DNA from: Paenibacillus radicis (ex Gao et al. 2016)
GTDB lineage: Bacteria; Bacillota; Bacilli; Paenibacillales; Paenibacillaceae
Reading direction: 5' to 3'
Length of the DNA stretch: 64,000 nt
Assembly (NCBI RefSeq): GCF_014641555.1
Contig: NZ_BMHY01000010.1
Location: 62,001 to 126,000, forward strand
A program made the translations under genes and the position numbers. The notes under the pieces were generated by a model. The model worked only from the letters and a program-made list of their open reading frames with translations, searched no databases and was not told the origin of the DNA. This document shows positions 27,263 through 35,910 of the stretch, piece by piece; the first letter of the stretch is position 1; each line of letters starts with the position of its first letter.

Positions 27263-27880
27263 TCATTCGGACAAGAAGCGGACAAGCTCGAGAGAAGCCT
27301 TTTGCCGCCATCTGCGGAATGTGCGGTCAACGATTCCAAGCTCAGAAGCAACGAAGTCAGCGGGCCTTCCTTCGATATAACGCAATCGAAGCAAACGCTC
27401 GTACTCCGGAAAACAAGTCTGCAGCGCCTCCATCGCCTGATCGATCGATTGCAGCTGCCGTTCAATATCTTGAAGCTCGCTCAGCCGGTTAATGACACCT
27501 TCATAACCTTCCGCAGCGGATCCTGCCCGCGCTTCAATGACTTTTTCGATTTTGCGGGCAAGCTCGCGAAGCAGCTTCTCATCACCCGGCTCGGCATTCC
27601 CGGCAGCCAGCTTAACTTCTCTCAATTGCGCTTTGGTTCCAACGGGATGCTGCGTTAAATGAGCATGGGCTGCTTGCTCCAATTGCTGCTCCCTTTTGTT
27701 TAAATACATATAAGAAGGCATCCGTCGAAGCTCGCGGTGCAGCTCCTGCAGCTTATCGTCCTCATAGACCGAGCTGATCGTCACCCCGCTTCCTACCGGC
27801 TGCTTCTCGATCCATTTTTTCCGGGCGACGAGACGCTTGTACGCTTTCAATTGCTTCACAACATCCTGCTCCATGTTCAT
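27263..27880 (-). CDS. Sigma-like late-gene regulator (Xpf/ArpU-like)
   Basis: 205 aa. Largely helical, with a C-terminal sigma-70 region-4-like helix-turn-helix (about 155-200: RLLRLRYIEGRPADFVASEL, then RTFRRWRQKASLELVRF). In PBSX the Xpf protein in this position drives transcription of the late operon. Start ATG has GGAGGG 7 nt upstream. It is divergent from the XRE repressor across a palindromic operator region, so repression of this gene would keep the tailocin silent. Function by analogy. Confidence 0.78.
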   Translation of the reverse strand: MNMEQDVVKQLKAYKRLVARKKWIEKQPVGSGVTISSVYEDDKLQELHRELRRMPSYMYLNKREQQLEQAAHAHLTQHPVGTKAQLREVKLAAGNAEPGDEKLLRELARKIEKVIEARAGSAAEGYEGVINRLSELQDIERQLQSIDQAMEALQTCFPEYERLLRLRYIEGRPADFVASELGIVDRTFRRWRQKASLELVRFLSE

Positions 27881-27906
27881 AGAAATACCCTCCGTTTATT
27901 AGTTAT

Positions 27907-28080
27907 GGTATTTAAAATACTGTAATTGATCAAAAAAATAGGTAGTCTCTATAGCTGCTTACGGTATTGACATTACCGCATATAACCAATAAAATATTAA
28001 TATAAGTATTTATACTACGATTCCTCGTTACAAATTCATTATATGTGGTAATATAAATACCGTCAAGTATTTTAAATACC
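27907..28080. promoter_or_regulatory. Operator array between repressor and late regulator
   Basis: Five related palindromes built on GTATTT...AAATAC: 27907-27920, 27962-27978 (CGGTATTGACATTACCG), 28005-28016, 28047-28061 and 28066-28080. The first and last are exact inverted copies next to the two divergent genes. A plus-strand promoter TTGACA-17 nt-TAAAAT (27967-27995) overlaps the second. This looks like the binding region of the XRE repressor. Confidence 0.7.
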
Positions 28081-28097
28081 ATTTTATATTTCGGAGG

Positions 28098-28529
28098 ATG
28101 ATAACAATGTCTCTTGGTACGAGAATTAAGGAACTGCGGACGAAAAACGAGTTGACCCAGCAGGACATAGCCACCCGCATTGGTATGGGCCGCTCCAACT
28201 TCGGTCATATCGAGAATGACCGGGTTGTTCCGACAAGCGGCGATCTTCAGCGGATCGCAGATATTCTGAATACAACAACCGATTATTTGCTCGGGCGGGA
28301 ATCTGCAGCTGAATCGATTCCGGATTGGGCTACGTATAAAGATAAGCGCGATTTCAAGAAAATGTTGGAAGAAGACGGCGACCTGATGTTCGACGGCGTG
28401 CCGATGAGCGGTACGGACCGCCAGCGCGTTATGGACGTACTGACAGGACTATTCTGGGAAGCCAAACAAATGAACAAGCGTCCTAAAACGCAGGTGCAAG
28501 AGGAACCAGACAAACATAACGAGAAGTAG
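28098..28529 (+). CDS. XRE-family repressor of the tailocin cluster
   Basis: 143 aa. HTH_3 domain at 5-60 (LTQQDIATRIGMGRSNFGHIE), then an acidic C-terminal region like other Xre/SinR-type phage repressors. RBS GGAGG. Stop is 8 bp before an ImmA/IrrE-type protease gene, the same module that releases ICEBs1 and PBSX-like repressors by proteolysis after DNA damage. Likely keeps the late regulator off. Confidence 0.9.
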   Translation: MITMSLGTRIKELRTKNELTQQDIATRIGMGRSNFGHIENDRVVPTSGDLQRIADILNTTTDYLLGRESAAESIPDWATYKDKRDFKKMLEEDGDLMFDGVPMSGTDRQRVMDVLTGLFWEAKQMNKRPKTQVQEEPDKHNEK

Positions 28530-28537
28530 GTGACGCC

Positions 28538-28948
28538 ATGGACAAACTAATAATGAGGCTTATCCGAAAATTCCAAACCAATGATCCTTTTGTCATTGCA
28601 GAGGGTTTAGGCATTCATATTCGTTATGCCGATTTGGGGGAAGCCACCAAAGGGCTTTACTATAAAAAGCTGCGTCGCCGCTTCATCGTCATCCACGACG
28701 TATTGCCGGATGATTGGCGCCGGTTCGTCTGTGCGCATGAGCTTGGACATGACCGGCTGCATCCGGGGTTTAACCGGTTCTGGCTCGATGAGCAATCCTT
28801 CTTTAATGTGGGGAAGTATGAACGGCAGGCTAATAAATTCGCCATCCGTCTGCTAACCTCGGGTGATACGCTGGGCCGCAGCGAGACAGTCGGCGAACTG
28901 CTCGCACGCAACGGCATTCCGAAGGAAATGGACAAGTTTTATTTCTGA
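28538..28948 (+). CDS. ImmA/IrrE-family metallopeptidase
   Basis: 136 aa. Zinc-protease motif HELGH (about 68-72, in CAHELGHDRLHP). Begins with a helical lead-in and ends LARNGIPKEMDKFYF. Downstream partner of the XRE repressor; by analogy with ImmA it should cleave the repressor under DNA damage. Followed by a strong terminator. Confidence 0.92.
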   Translation: MDKLIMRLIRKFQTNDPFVIAEGLGIHIRYADLGEATKGLYYKKLRRRFIVIHDVLPDDWRRFVCAHELGHDRLHPGFNRFWLDEQSFFNVGKYERQANKFAIRLLTSGDTLGRSETVGELLARNGIPKEMDKFYF

Positions 28949-28962
28949 GGGGATGGCAACTG

Positions 28963-29008
28963 AAAAAGGTGGAACAACATGCAAATCTGCATTTTGTTCC
29001 ACCTTTTT
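28963..29008 (+). terminator. Terminator after immA-like gene
   Basis: Perfect 15-bp inverted repeat AAAAAGGTGGAACAA / TTGTTCCACCTTTTT, with the T-run forming part of the stem. Its interior reads ATGCAAATCTGCATTTTG, which itself resembles the palindromic repeat family of the adjacent locus B. Confidence 0.9.
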
Positions 29009-29024
29009 AGCCCGATTTTTCTAT

Positions 29025-29162
29025 TCAAAATGTAAAAGTGCATGTGAAATAGCTGAAATCAGCTCAAATCGGCCTATTCTGGCAAAACAACCTGCACTTT
29101 TACATTTTGAGGGTGAATATTGAGGGAAATGAAGCAATCAAAATGTACTTTTGCATTTTGAT
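29025..29162. repeat. Repeat locus B: three copies of the 24-bp palindrome family
   Basis: Copies at 29025-29046 (forward), 29093-29110 (reverse) and 29138-29162 (reverse). The first two form a perfect 17-bp inverted repeat (TCAAAATGTAAAAGTGCA against TGCACTTTTACATTTTGA). The spacer TGAAATAGCTGAAATC... is related to that of locus A, so this is a mobile or copied element and not chance A+T richness. Confidence 0.85.
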
Positions 29163-29184
29163 CGCACTGTCCAGCATTTTAATC

Positions 29185-29223
29185 GAAGGAGGGACTCCTT
29201 TAGATGGCTGCCCTCCCTCCTTC
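29185..29223. terminator. Hairpin downstream of fRMsr gene
   Basis: GAAGGAGGGA / TCCCTCCTTC, 10 bp perfect stem, 12 bp beyond the stop of the methionine sulfoxide reductase gene. The T-rich side lies on the plus strand. Confidence 0.55.
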
Positions 29224-29234
29224 TTTTCTAACCC

Positions 29235-29717
29235 TTACAAATACTTACCCAGCACCTCTGTGAATATCGTCAAAAACCTCGCATCCGTCTCATCAAATCG
29301 GGCAAACGAGGGACTGTCGATATCGAGCACGCCAATAATGCGGCCTTCGCGGCGAAGCGGTATGACGAGCTCTGAATTTGATGCGCTATCGCATGCGATA
29401 TGCCCTGGGAACTGATGCACATCTTCAACCAGCATAACTTCTCCCCGGCTGACGGCTGTTCCGCATACTCCTTTGCCGACTGCGATTCGTGTACATGCCG
29501 GCTTGCCCTGGAACGGGCCAAGCACCAGCTCATCTTCACCTTCAAGCAAGTAGAAGCCTACCCAGTTGATATCCTGCAAAAATTGCTGCAGAAGAGCCGA
29601 AGCATTTGCCAGATTTGCAATCCGGCTTGGCTCGTCCTCTACTAATCCCTCAAGCTGCTTCAACAGCAGCTGGTAGTTTTCTTCTCTCGTACCTGTATAA
29701 AGGGTATTCTCAAACAT
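29235..29717 (-). CDS. Free methionine-(R)-sulfoxide reductase (GAF domain)
   Basis: 160 aa, one GAF domain. The three redox cysteines Cys75, Cys85 and Cys109 have the 10- and 24-residue spacing of the characterised E. coli enzyme (84, 94, 118), in KPACTRIAVGKGVCGTA and GHIACDSASNSEL. It reduces free methionine-R-sulfoxide, an oxidative-stress repair step. Monocistronic, cytosolic. Confidence 0.93.
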   Translation of the reverse strand: MFENTLYTGTREENYQLLLKQLEGLVEDEPSRIANLANASALLQQFLQDINWVGFYLLEGEDELVLGPFQGKPACTRIAVGKGVCGTAVSRGEVMLVEDVHQFPGHIACDSASNSELVIPLRREGRIIGVLDIDSPSFARFDETDARFLTIFTEVLGKYL

Positions 29718-29820
29718 ATCAAATCGCCTCTTTCCTCAAACAAGGTTCATTTCGCTCAAGCCATTACTCTATCTTTTGAATAGAATATCATATCTGCAAG
29801 TCATAGACAGGAGGAATGAA

Positions 29821-30387
29821 ATGGCAAGAAAACAAGTCGCTTCTTCAACCCGAAAACGTCGGGTGAAGCCTATAGCCACCAACCGATCTCGTAAATCACG
29901 CAAGTACAATCTAATGTTAACCCGCTCTCGCACCCGTTCCCGGGCACGTATTTCCCAGCTCGCTGACGATGTGTTCAATTTGACAAACGAAGCGCGGGCT
30001 GCAGCGGGACTAAGGCCGCTGAAAAAGCTCCTCATCACTACCACTCTCCCGAACGGTGAAACGTTAACAACCGATCAACTGAGCGATATCGCAACGTTAA
30101 AAGCTCGGGATATGCGCGATAACCATTACTTTGCCCATACCTCCCCCACCTACGGCACTCCAGGAGAAATGCTCACAGAATTTGGTGTGAACTGGACCGC
30201 TTATGGTGAAAATATCGCCGCCGGCCAGAGAACACCGGAAGCCGTTATGCAATCCTGGCTGAACAGCCCCGGTCACCGTGCCAACATTCTTAACCCTAAT
30301 TTCACCTATCTAGGTGTCGGTTATGTCCCTGGCAATGACCAGAGTGAATTTCAAACCTATTGGACACAGCTATTCGTCACTTTATAA
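29821..30387 (+). CDS. CAP/SCP-domain protein (YkwD-like)
   Basis: 188 aa from the ATG at 29821 with GGAGG 7 nt upstream; the frame is open 45 bp further up. The CAP domain (about 55-188) shows the conserved His/Glu set: NHYFAHTSPTYGTPGEM, AYGENIAAGQRTPEAVMQSW and SPGHRANILNPNF. The first 50 residues are very rich in Arg/Lys/Ser and lack a signal peptide, unlike most family members; it may act in the spore or cytosol (inference). Its end overlaps the convergent DUF2809 gene by 11 bp. Confidence 0.88.
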   Translation: MARKQVASSTRKRRVKPIATNRSRKSRKYNLMLTRSRTRSRARISQLADDVFNLTNEARAAAGLRPLKKLLITTTLPNGETLTTDQLSDIATLKARDMRDNHYFAHTSPTYGTPGEMLTEFGVNWTAYGENIAAGQRTPEAVMQSWLNSPGHRANILNPNFTYLGVGYVPGNDQSEFQTYWTQLFVTL

Positions 30388-30793
30388 TACGCCCCTTGCG
30401 TGCCAATAGAAAGTGATCAACTACAACAGAGATTAGAATTCCCGCGCTATATCTGACCAGATCAACCACGAGAAATCCTTTTCCAAGTATGAGAGCTCCT
30501 AGCGTCGTTCCCCTAATTACTTGAATCCACTCCGCTTGATAAAGCTGGCTGGCTTCTATGCCGAAACAAAAAACGACGGCTAAGACCGTTGACCGAGTTA
30601 GCTTCATTGTGGGCCAGAGCATTCGAAAACCAAAATAAATCATGCTCGCCCATAATGCATCACCAAAATGCTCCACAATAAATGGCGGGAGCTGTCCAGC
30701 ATATTCTCTTGAACCCAGACCAAGAAGCATAGCGGCCACAACAGCGAGCCCATATACGATCCGCTGACGAAGCATGCTTGTTTTCATATTCAT
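30377..30793 (-). CDS. DUF2809 membrane protein
   Basis: 138 aa with four hydrophobic segments (near 10-28, 45-60, 68-85, 105-130). GDALWASMIYFGFRMLWP and FCFGIEASQLYQAEWI are characteristic of DUF2809 (YjgA-like VanZ-related). Function unknown; VanZ-like proteins are envelope proteins. Confidence 0.85.
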   Translation of the reverse strand: MNMKTSMLRQRIVYGLAVVAAMLLGLGSREYAGQLPPFIVEHFGDALWASMIYFGFRMLWPTMKLTRSTVLAVVFCFGIEASQLYQAEWIQVIRGTTLGALILGKGFLVVDLVRYSAGILISVVVDHFLLARKGRIIK

Positions 30794-30913
30794 GTAGATG
30801 CCTGTCCTCCGCTTTCGCTTTATTATGTTCTATTTTGCATGATATTTCCTTTCAATGGAACCTTTTAGAAATACGGAGCGTCTATTCATTACTTTCTAAA
30901 CGAGGTGTTTACA

Positions 30914-31510
30914 ATGATCATATGGATAAATGGCGCTTTTGGAGCTGGAAAAACACAAGCCGCCTATGAGTTGCATAGACGGCTTCAACATTCTTTCGTA
31001 TTTGATCCGGAAAATGCCGGCTATTATATTCGTAAGCAGATGCCCCAATCGCTTCTCATTGGAGATTTTCAGGATTATCCGATGTGGAGAGAATTCAATT
31101 ACAGCCTGTTAAAATACATAAGCAGCAGCTATGAAGGCCCGATCATCATCCCAATGACGATTGTATCCCCCGAGTATTTCCAAGAAATTATCGGGAAATT
31201 GCAGTCAGATGGCGCGGACATTCATCATTTTACATTATGGGCTTCCAAAGATGTGCTGCTCAAAAGATTAAAAGGCCGCGGAGAGCGGAAAAACTCTTGG
31301 CCTGCTCAACAAATTGACCGCTGTCTGGAAGGATTATCCAACAAAACGTTCGGCCAGCATTTGGACACCGATCATATATCGACAGATGAAGTAGTGAATA
31401 GGATTGCCGCACAACTAAATCTAACATTACTGCCCGACAATCGAAACGGGTTGCAAAAGAAAGCCCATCGCCTGCTTACTCAAGTCCGGCATATCCGCTT
31501 CTTCAGCTAG
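30914..31510 (+). CDS. TmrB-like P-loop nucleotide-binding protein
   Basis: 198 aa. Walker A WINGAFGAGKTQAAYEL at the very N-terminus; DPENAGYYIRKQMP, VSPEYFQEIIG and a LID-like RLKGRGERKNSWP follow. This is the TmrB (tunicamycin resistance)/AAA kinase-like family. ATG at 30914 has GAGGTG 7 nt upstream. Resistance to a nucleoside antibiotic is possible, but the family also includes sugar kinases of unknown substrate. Confidence 0.85.
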   Translation: MIIWINGAFGAGKTQAAYELHRRLQHSFVFDPENAGYYIRKQMPQSLLIGDFQDYPMWREFNYSLLKYISSSYEGPIIIPMTIVSPEYFQEIIGKLQSDGADIHHFTLWASKDVLLKRLKGRGERKNSWPAQQIDRCLEGLSNKTFGQHLDTDHISTDEVVNRIAAQLNLTLLPDNRNGLQKKAHRLLTQVRHIRFFS

Positions 31511-31570
31511 CTTTTCGTAATAAATTGAAGAACACCGACTCACAGCTTTGCATGTCCTCTTTTCTGTTCC

Positions 31571-32308
31571 CTATTCACGCTCGATCAAGCCATACTTAAC
31601 CTTAATACGATCCAGCTTCTCCAGCATCGGCTTCGATATAATAAATAGAAAAAATACGGTAGCTATCGCATGGACGAGATCAAACCAAAAGCCTGAGGCA
31701 TATACCGCAAGCAAGGATTGCCACGAAAACGATGGAGAAAATATAGTAGCCGAGCCTAGATTAATAATACCGCCATAGATCACTAATGTAGACAGTCCGC
31801 CAAAAACGCATAGGGATAGCTTCCTCCGGCGAAGCAGCCCTTTCTGAAATAAAATGCCGGCTATAAAGCCGATGATGCCAAAGCTGAACATTTGCCAAGG
31901 CGTCCAGGGACCTTGGCCAAAGAAGAAATTAGAGACAAACCCCGCTGTAGCGCCAACTAAAAACCCGGCTTCCGCCCCGAAGCTGACACCGGCGATAATG
32001 ACGATCGCGACAACTGGCTTGAACTGTGGCAGCATGAAAAACGCGCTCCGCCCCGCAACCGCGATAGCGGCCAGTACGGCAATAACGATCAGCTCTCTCG
32101 CTTGCGGCTTCCGTTTTTCAAATACCATGGCAAAGGGCAGCATCGTGTAAAGAATGATAAGCAAGCTTATAAAATAATACTTGCGGTCATTGAGCAAATA
32201 AATGCCCATAAGAATCGTTGCCGGTATTACGACAAGTATGAGTATGGCAGACAGCAGCGTCCGGCGGCTTAACCGCCGATTCGGCTTCGTTAACTGCTCT
32301 TCTTGCAT
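31571..32308 (-). CDS. ECF transporter S component, probably for cobalamin (CblT-like position)
   Basis: 245 aa, about six membrane helices; typical S-component text includes AGVSFGAEAGFLVGATAGFVSN and GPWTPWQMFSFGIIGFIAG. It overlaps the ATPase gene by 19 bp and is the last gene of a cobalamin-riboswitch operon, so it should bind cobalamin or a precursor. The basic N-terminal tail (KPNRRLSRRTLL) precedes the first helix. Substrate assignment is by riboswitch and neighbours (inference). Confidence 0.88.
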   Translation of the reverse strand: MQEEQLTKPNRRLSRRTLLSAILILVVIPATILMGIYLLNDRKYYFISLLIILYTMLPFAMVFEKRKPQARELIVIAVLAAIAVAGRSAFFMLPQFKPVVAIVIIAGVSFGAEAGFLVGATAGFVSNFFFGQGPWTPWQMFSFGIIGFIAGILFQKGLLRRRKLSLCVFGGLSTLVIYGGIINLGSATIFSPSFSWQSLLAVYASGFWFDLVHAIATVFFLFIISKPMLEKLDRIKVKYGLIERE

Positions 32309-33996
32309 AATGCAATCACATCCTCAATCGTAACTCCCTCTTGCCACACATGCCGAGCCATCCGGTTTGCAGCCGTCGTATAAAAGCTGTTGCCCGCGAA
32401 AAAAGCTTTTGTCGCATTTTCCGTAATGATACTGCCGTCGAAAAACATCGCGCATACATCCCCGTGCTTGGCACAAAATTCGATGTCATGCGAGACCATC
32501 ATTATCGTGACACCTTCTGCATTCAGCTTCTTCAAGTAATGGGCGAGCCGCTCCTTGAAGAAACCGTCCAAACCTTTCGTTGGCTCATCCAGCAGTAAAA
32601 TACGCGGCTCCAGCAGCAGCACCTTCGCCAGCGCCGCCCGCTGCTGCTCGCCTCCGCTTAGATCATAAGGATGTCTCGTGAGCAGCGGTTCAAGCTCTAG
32701 AAATTGTACAACAGTCTCGACCTTCTCTGCTTTTTCTGCAAGACTCAGAGGCGAGCCGGAAAGCATTTCGTACAAATCCTGCTCCACTGTTTTTTTCACA
32801 AACAAATGCTGCGGGTTTTGCGGAAGGATCGCCAATTTATTCGTGAACAGCTCTTTCGCGCTCATCTTCGCGATATTTTTGCCATCGATAAGGATCCTGC
32901 CCCGATAGGGCTGAACAAGCCCTCCCGTTAACGACAGCGTCGTCGTCTTCCCCGCTCCGTTGCCCCCGACGATGCAATAAAACTGTCCTTCTTCTACTTC
33001 AAACGAAAGATCCTTCACCGTGTCTGGTGCTTCTTTTCCATATTTAAACCATACCTCTTTGAACTGGATCACCGGTTTCTGCCGTTTGCCGCCGCCAGCG
33101 ATAGCGTTAGCGACTGACTGCCCCCGGCTTTCTGTATCAACCACCGGAAGCTCCATACTTCTCCCTTGTAAAAAAGTATCCAGCCATTGCCGGCCTTCTT
33201 TTACCGTTACCGGAATCGCGGCTATTCCCGCTTCAACACCTGCACAGATTTGCATCGGAGAAGGCATAGCAGCAAGCATCGGATGCTTCATCCGAAATAA
33301 TGCTTGGCCTGAACGGCGAGGTGTATCGTCGGCAATAATGGCGCCATCATCCATGACAATAAGCCGGTCCGATACGGGAAGCACTTCCTCCAGCCGATGC
33401 TCAGTCAGAATAATCGTCGTTCCAAGCTCCTGATTGATTTTCCGGAGTGTCTCGATAAAATCTGCCGCGGCAATAGGATCCAGTTGCGAAGTGGGCTCAT
33501 CCAGTATGAGAACGGATGGCTGCATCGCCATAATGGATGCCAGATTGAGCAGCTGCTTCTGACCTCCCGACAGCTCTGAAACACTTTTATGAAACCAATG
33601 CTGAATACCGAAAAAGCTGGCCATTTCCGCTACGCGCAGTCGAATCGAGCCGCTGTCATAGCCCAAGCTTTCAAGCCCAAACGCTAGTTCATGCCACACC
33701 TTATCGGTAACAATGCCGTTATCGGGGTTTTGCAGCACGAAGCCGATCTCCGCCGCCTGCGTTCGCTGATCGGCTTCCTCAATTGGTTTGCCGGCGTAGC
33801 GTATCGTCCCTTCCCGCTTGCCATGAGGGGTCAGAATCGATTTCAGCTGTCTGAGCAGCGTGCTTTTGCCGCAGCCGGACCTGCCGCATATCGTAATAAA
33901 TTCTCCGCTCGCAATCGTTAAATGGATATGGGAGAGCGTTGCTTGGTCCGACAACGGGAAAGTAAAGCTTACGTCTTGGAGCTGATAGATTTCCAT
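32290..33996 (-). CDS. Fused double-ATPase of ECF transporter (EcfA-EcfA')
   Basis: 568 aa: two ABC ATPase domains in one chain. The first has Walker A GRSGCGKSTLL near 37-47 and signature LSGGQKQ; the second has GGNGAGKTTTL near 340 and LSGGEQQ, both with DEPT Walker B ends. Each domain drives one half of the energising module. It overlaps EcfT upstream by 28 bp and the S component downstream by 19 bp. Confidence 0.95.
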   Translation of the reverse strand: MEIYQLQDVSFTFPLSDQATLSHIHLTIASGEFITICGRSGCGKSTLLRQLKSILTPHGKREGTIRYAGKPIEEADQRTQAAEIGFVLQNPDNGIVTDKVWHELAFGLESLGYDSGSIRLRVAEMASFFGIQHWFHKSVSELSGGQKQLLNLASIMAMQPSVLILDEPTSQLDPIAAADFIETLRKINQELGTTIILTEHRLEEVLPVSDRLIVMDDGAIIADDTPRRSGQALFRMKHPMLAAMPSPMQICAGVEAGIAAIPVTVKEGRQWLDTFLQGRSMELPVVDTESRGQSVANAIAGGGKRQKPVIQFKEVWFKYGKEAPDTVKDLSFEVEEGQFYCIVGGNGAGKTTTLSLTGGLVQPYRGRILIDGKNIAKMSAKELFTNKLAILPQNPQHLFVKKTVEQDLYEMLSGSPLSLAEKAEKVETVVQFLELEPLLTRHPYDLSGGEQQRAALAKVLLLEPRILLLDEPTKGLDGFFKERLAHYLKKLNAEGVTIMMVSHDIEFCAKHGDVCAMFFDGSIITENATKAFFAGNSFYTTAANRMARHVWQEGVTIEDVIALCKKSS

Positions 33997-34862
33997 TTCA
34001 AAGCCTCCACAACATGAATAATGACTGGCAGCATACCGAGCAGTAAATACGCGGCGAACACAATTATGCTGAACGGCGTAGTATGCGCCATTTTTATCGA
34101 CGGGAAAAACCGCATATCGTTCCGGCCGCTTGCTTCCCCGATAACCATGATCGCAATTAAAGCCAACATGGTCCCTGCAACCAGACGGTCGCGGCTATCA
34201 AAGCGATAGAGCGAGAAGCTGGTGCGGCGCGGCAGCCCATAGCCTCTTGATTTCATCGAATCCGCCGTTTCAATCGCATTTTCCAAAGCCCAGGTCGTCA
34301 TAATCGACAGTATCGTAATGCCATTGCGTGCTCGCACAAGCATATTTCCTTGGGTAATGTCGCGCCCAATACTTCTTTGAGCCAAAGAAATCCGCTTGAT
34401 CTGCTCCTTGTAGCGGGGTACGAAACGCAGCACCATCGAGAATATGAGCGATAGAGCAGGCATTATTTTACCGAACAAATAAATAAATTTATCCGAAGTC
34501 ATGACGGCATTGTAGCAAGAAAACCAGATCAGAATCGTCACAAACATACAGGCCGCCGACACCCCGTAAAGAATAGACTCCATCGTCATCGGATTGCCGT
34601 TTTTCAAATAGAAGAGAATCGTCACGCCCGCATGGTTGAATACCGGATTCATCACAGCCATTACAACGAACAACGGAACCATATAGAGCAGGTTAAACTT
34701 CACCGCTCTTCTTCCATTTAGAAGGATCGAATAGGTTAATGCGCAAAGCAGCGCAATCACTTGCAGCGCCGGATGCATCAAGAGCATCCCGAACAGCAGC
34801 ATGGCGGCAAAATAGCCAAAATTAACGATTGGATGGAAGCTTGAGAAGCTGTCCTTCATCAT
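33969..34862 (-). CDS. ECF transporter T component (EcfT)
   Basis: 297 aa with several membrane helices. Two coupling-helix Ala-Arg-Gly-type motifs are visible as ALENAIETADSMKSRGYG and LAQRSIGRDIT, typical of EcfT. Four-base ATGA overlap with the DUF4430 gene upstream suggests translational coupling. Scaffold between the ATPase and S component. Confidence 0.93.
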   Translation of the reverse strand: MMKDSFSSFHPIVNFGYFAAMLLFGMLLMHPALQVIALLCALTYSILLNGRRAVKFNLLYMVPLFVVMAVMNPVFNHAGVTILFYLKNGNPMTMESILYGVSAACMFVTILIWFSCYNAVMTSDKFIYLFGKIMPALSLIFSMVLRFVPRYKEQIKRISLAQRSIGRDITQGNMLVRARNGITILSIMTTWALENAIETADSMKSRGYGLPRRTSFSLYRFDSRDRLVAGTMLALIAIMVIGEASGRNDMRFFPSIKMAHTTPFSIIVFAAYLLLGMLPVIIHVVEALKWKSISSKT

Positions 34863-35836
34863 TTACCATCCCCTGCACCAGCCGAATAGCCGCCTACATC
34901 CCGTCCCAAGTCGCAAGTATACACCCATTCGATTTTATCGCCGTCCTTCAGCGCATAGCGGCTCGCCCCGTAATTCGGAAACCACCCGTTCACTTTGAAC
35001 ATCCATCCGCTGAGCTCACCGCAGTCGAACTCGTAAATATTGTTGATACCCTCGATATAATTGCTGTTATAGATCGGTGTCATTTCGAATTCCATATGAA
35101 TTTTGTTTTTCTTCATTTCCCGAAGCAGCACGTCAAAGACCGATTCCCCTTCATAAAAGGTTACTTTCTGCTCCTTATAGATAATACCGTCCTCGGGAAG
35201 CACTTCGAGCTTATCTTTATTGAAGCTGTCCATATGATCCAGGATACTCGCTGCCGATACGGATAAAGTTGCCGTAAGCTTCTTTTTCTTATCGACTACC
35301 GTATCCTGCCATTCGACCGGCTTTGGCTTCCCGCTAGGGATCGGATCGGTCTGATACTTATCCTTGCCGCCCTTCGGCGTGGACGTTGGCTTTATTGTTG
35401 CCGTTGGCTGCTTGCCCCCGGCATCGGCCGGCTTCTTGGTGGCTTCCGGCTTAGGCGTTGGCGTTGGCGCCGCAGATGAATCTGGTTTCGCTGGCGGTGT
35501 AGCTGCCGGGCTGCCTTGCTCCAAACCATCCGTCGGGGCCGGGCTGCCTTCTGCTTCAGCTTGACCTGCCGGTTTTTCAACCGCCAAAGGCAATGACTCT
35601 GACGACGGGGTACTTGCCGGTTCGGCTTGACCGCCGTCCGCCTTCTCTTCGCCGCCATGCTCCTCCGTTGCAGTTGGAGAAGCAGTCGCATCTTCTTTGC
35701 CTGCTGCTGGCGACTCGGTCACGGAGGCTGTGTCCACCTTCGTTGTGTTCTTTGCGTAATCGCCGCCCCAGAAAAATGCGACAGCCAGCACTAAAATCAC
35801 TGCTATAGCCGCCAGCCATTTTTTGCTGTTCTTCAC
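34859..35836 (-). CDS. Membrane-anchored DUF4430 (transcobalamin-like C-terminal) protein
   Basis: About 325 aa from a GTG at 35836 with GGGGTGG 7 nt upstream; the frame is open to an ATG at 35878. It starts KNSKKWLAAIAVILVLAVAF (signal anchor), followed by a long Pro/Ala/Thr/Glu linker (about 40-190) that would span the cell wall. The C-terminal about 130 residues form a DUF4430 (PF14478) domain with YEGESVFDVLLREM and GWMFKVNGWFPNYGASRY. PF14478 is related to the C-terminal domain of vertebrate transcobalamin/intrinsic factor, so with a cobalamin riboswitch upstream it is a B12 capture candidate. No lipobox. Confidence 0.88.
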   Translation of the reverse strand: MKNSKKWLAAIAVILVLAVAFFWGGDYAKNTTKVDTASVTESPAAGKEDATASPTATEEHGGEEKADGGQAEPASTPSSESLPLAVEKPAGQAEAEGSPAPTDGLEQGSPAATPPAKPDSSAAPTPTPKPEATKKPADAGGKQPTATIKPTSTPKGGKDKYQTDPIPSGKPKPVEWQDTVVDKKKKLTATLSVSAASILDHMDSFNKDKLEVLPEDGIIYKEQKVTFYEGESVFDVLLREMKKNKIHMEFEMTPIYNSNYIEGINNIYEFDCGELSGWMFKVNGWFPNYGASRYALKDGDKIEWVYTCDLGRDVGGYSAGAGDGK

Positions 35837-35910
35837 TCGTTTTCCACCCCAATCGTGAAAATAACGAAGCAAGGGCATCGCATTCAGCCCTTGCTCGCAT
35901 ATTTATTCGG

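Noticed and set aside
13900..28948. Complete prophage
   Set aside because: No head, portal, terminase, integrase or replication genes between the flanking chromosomal genes.
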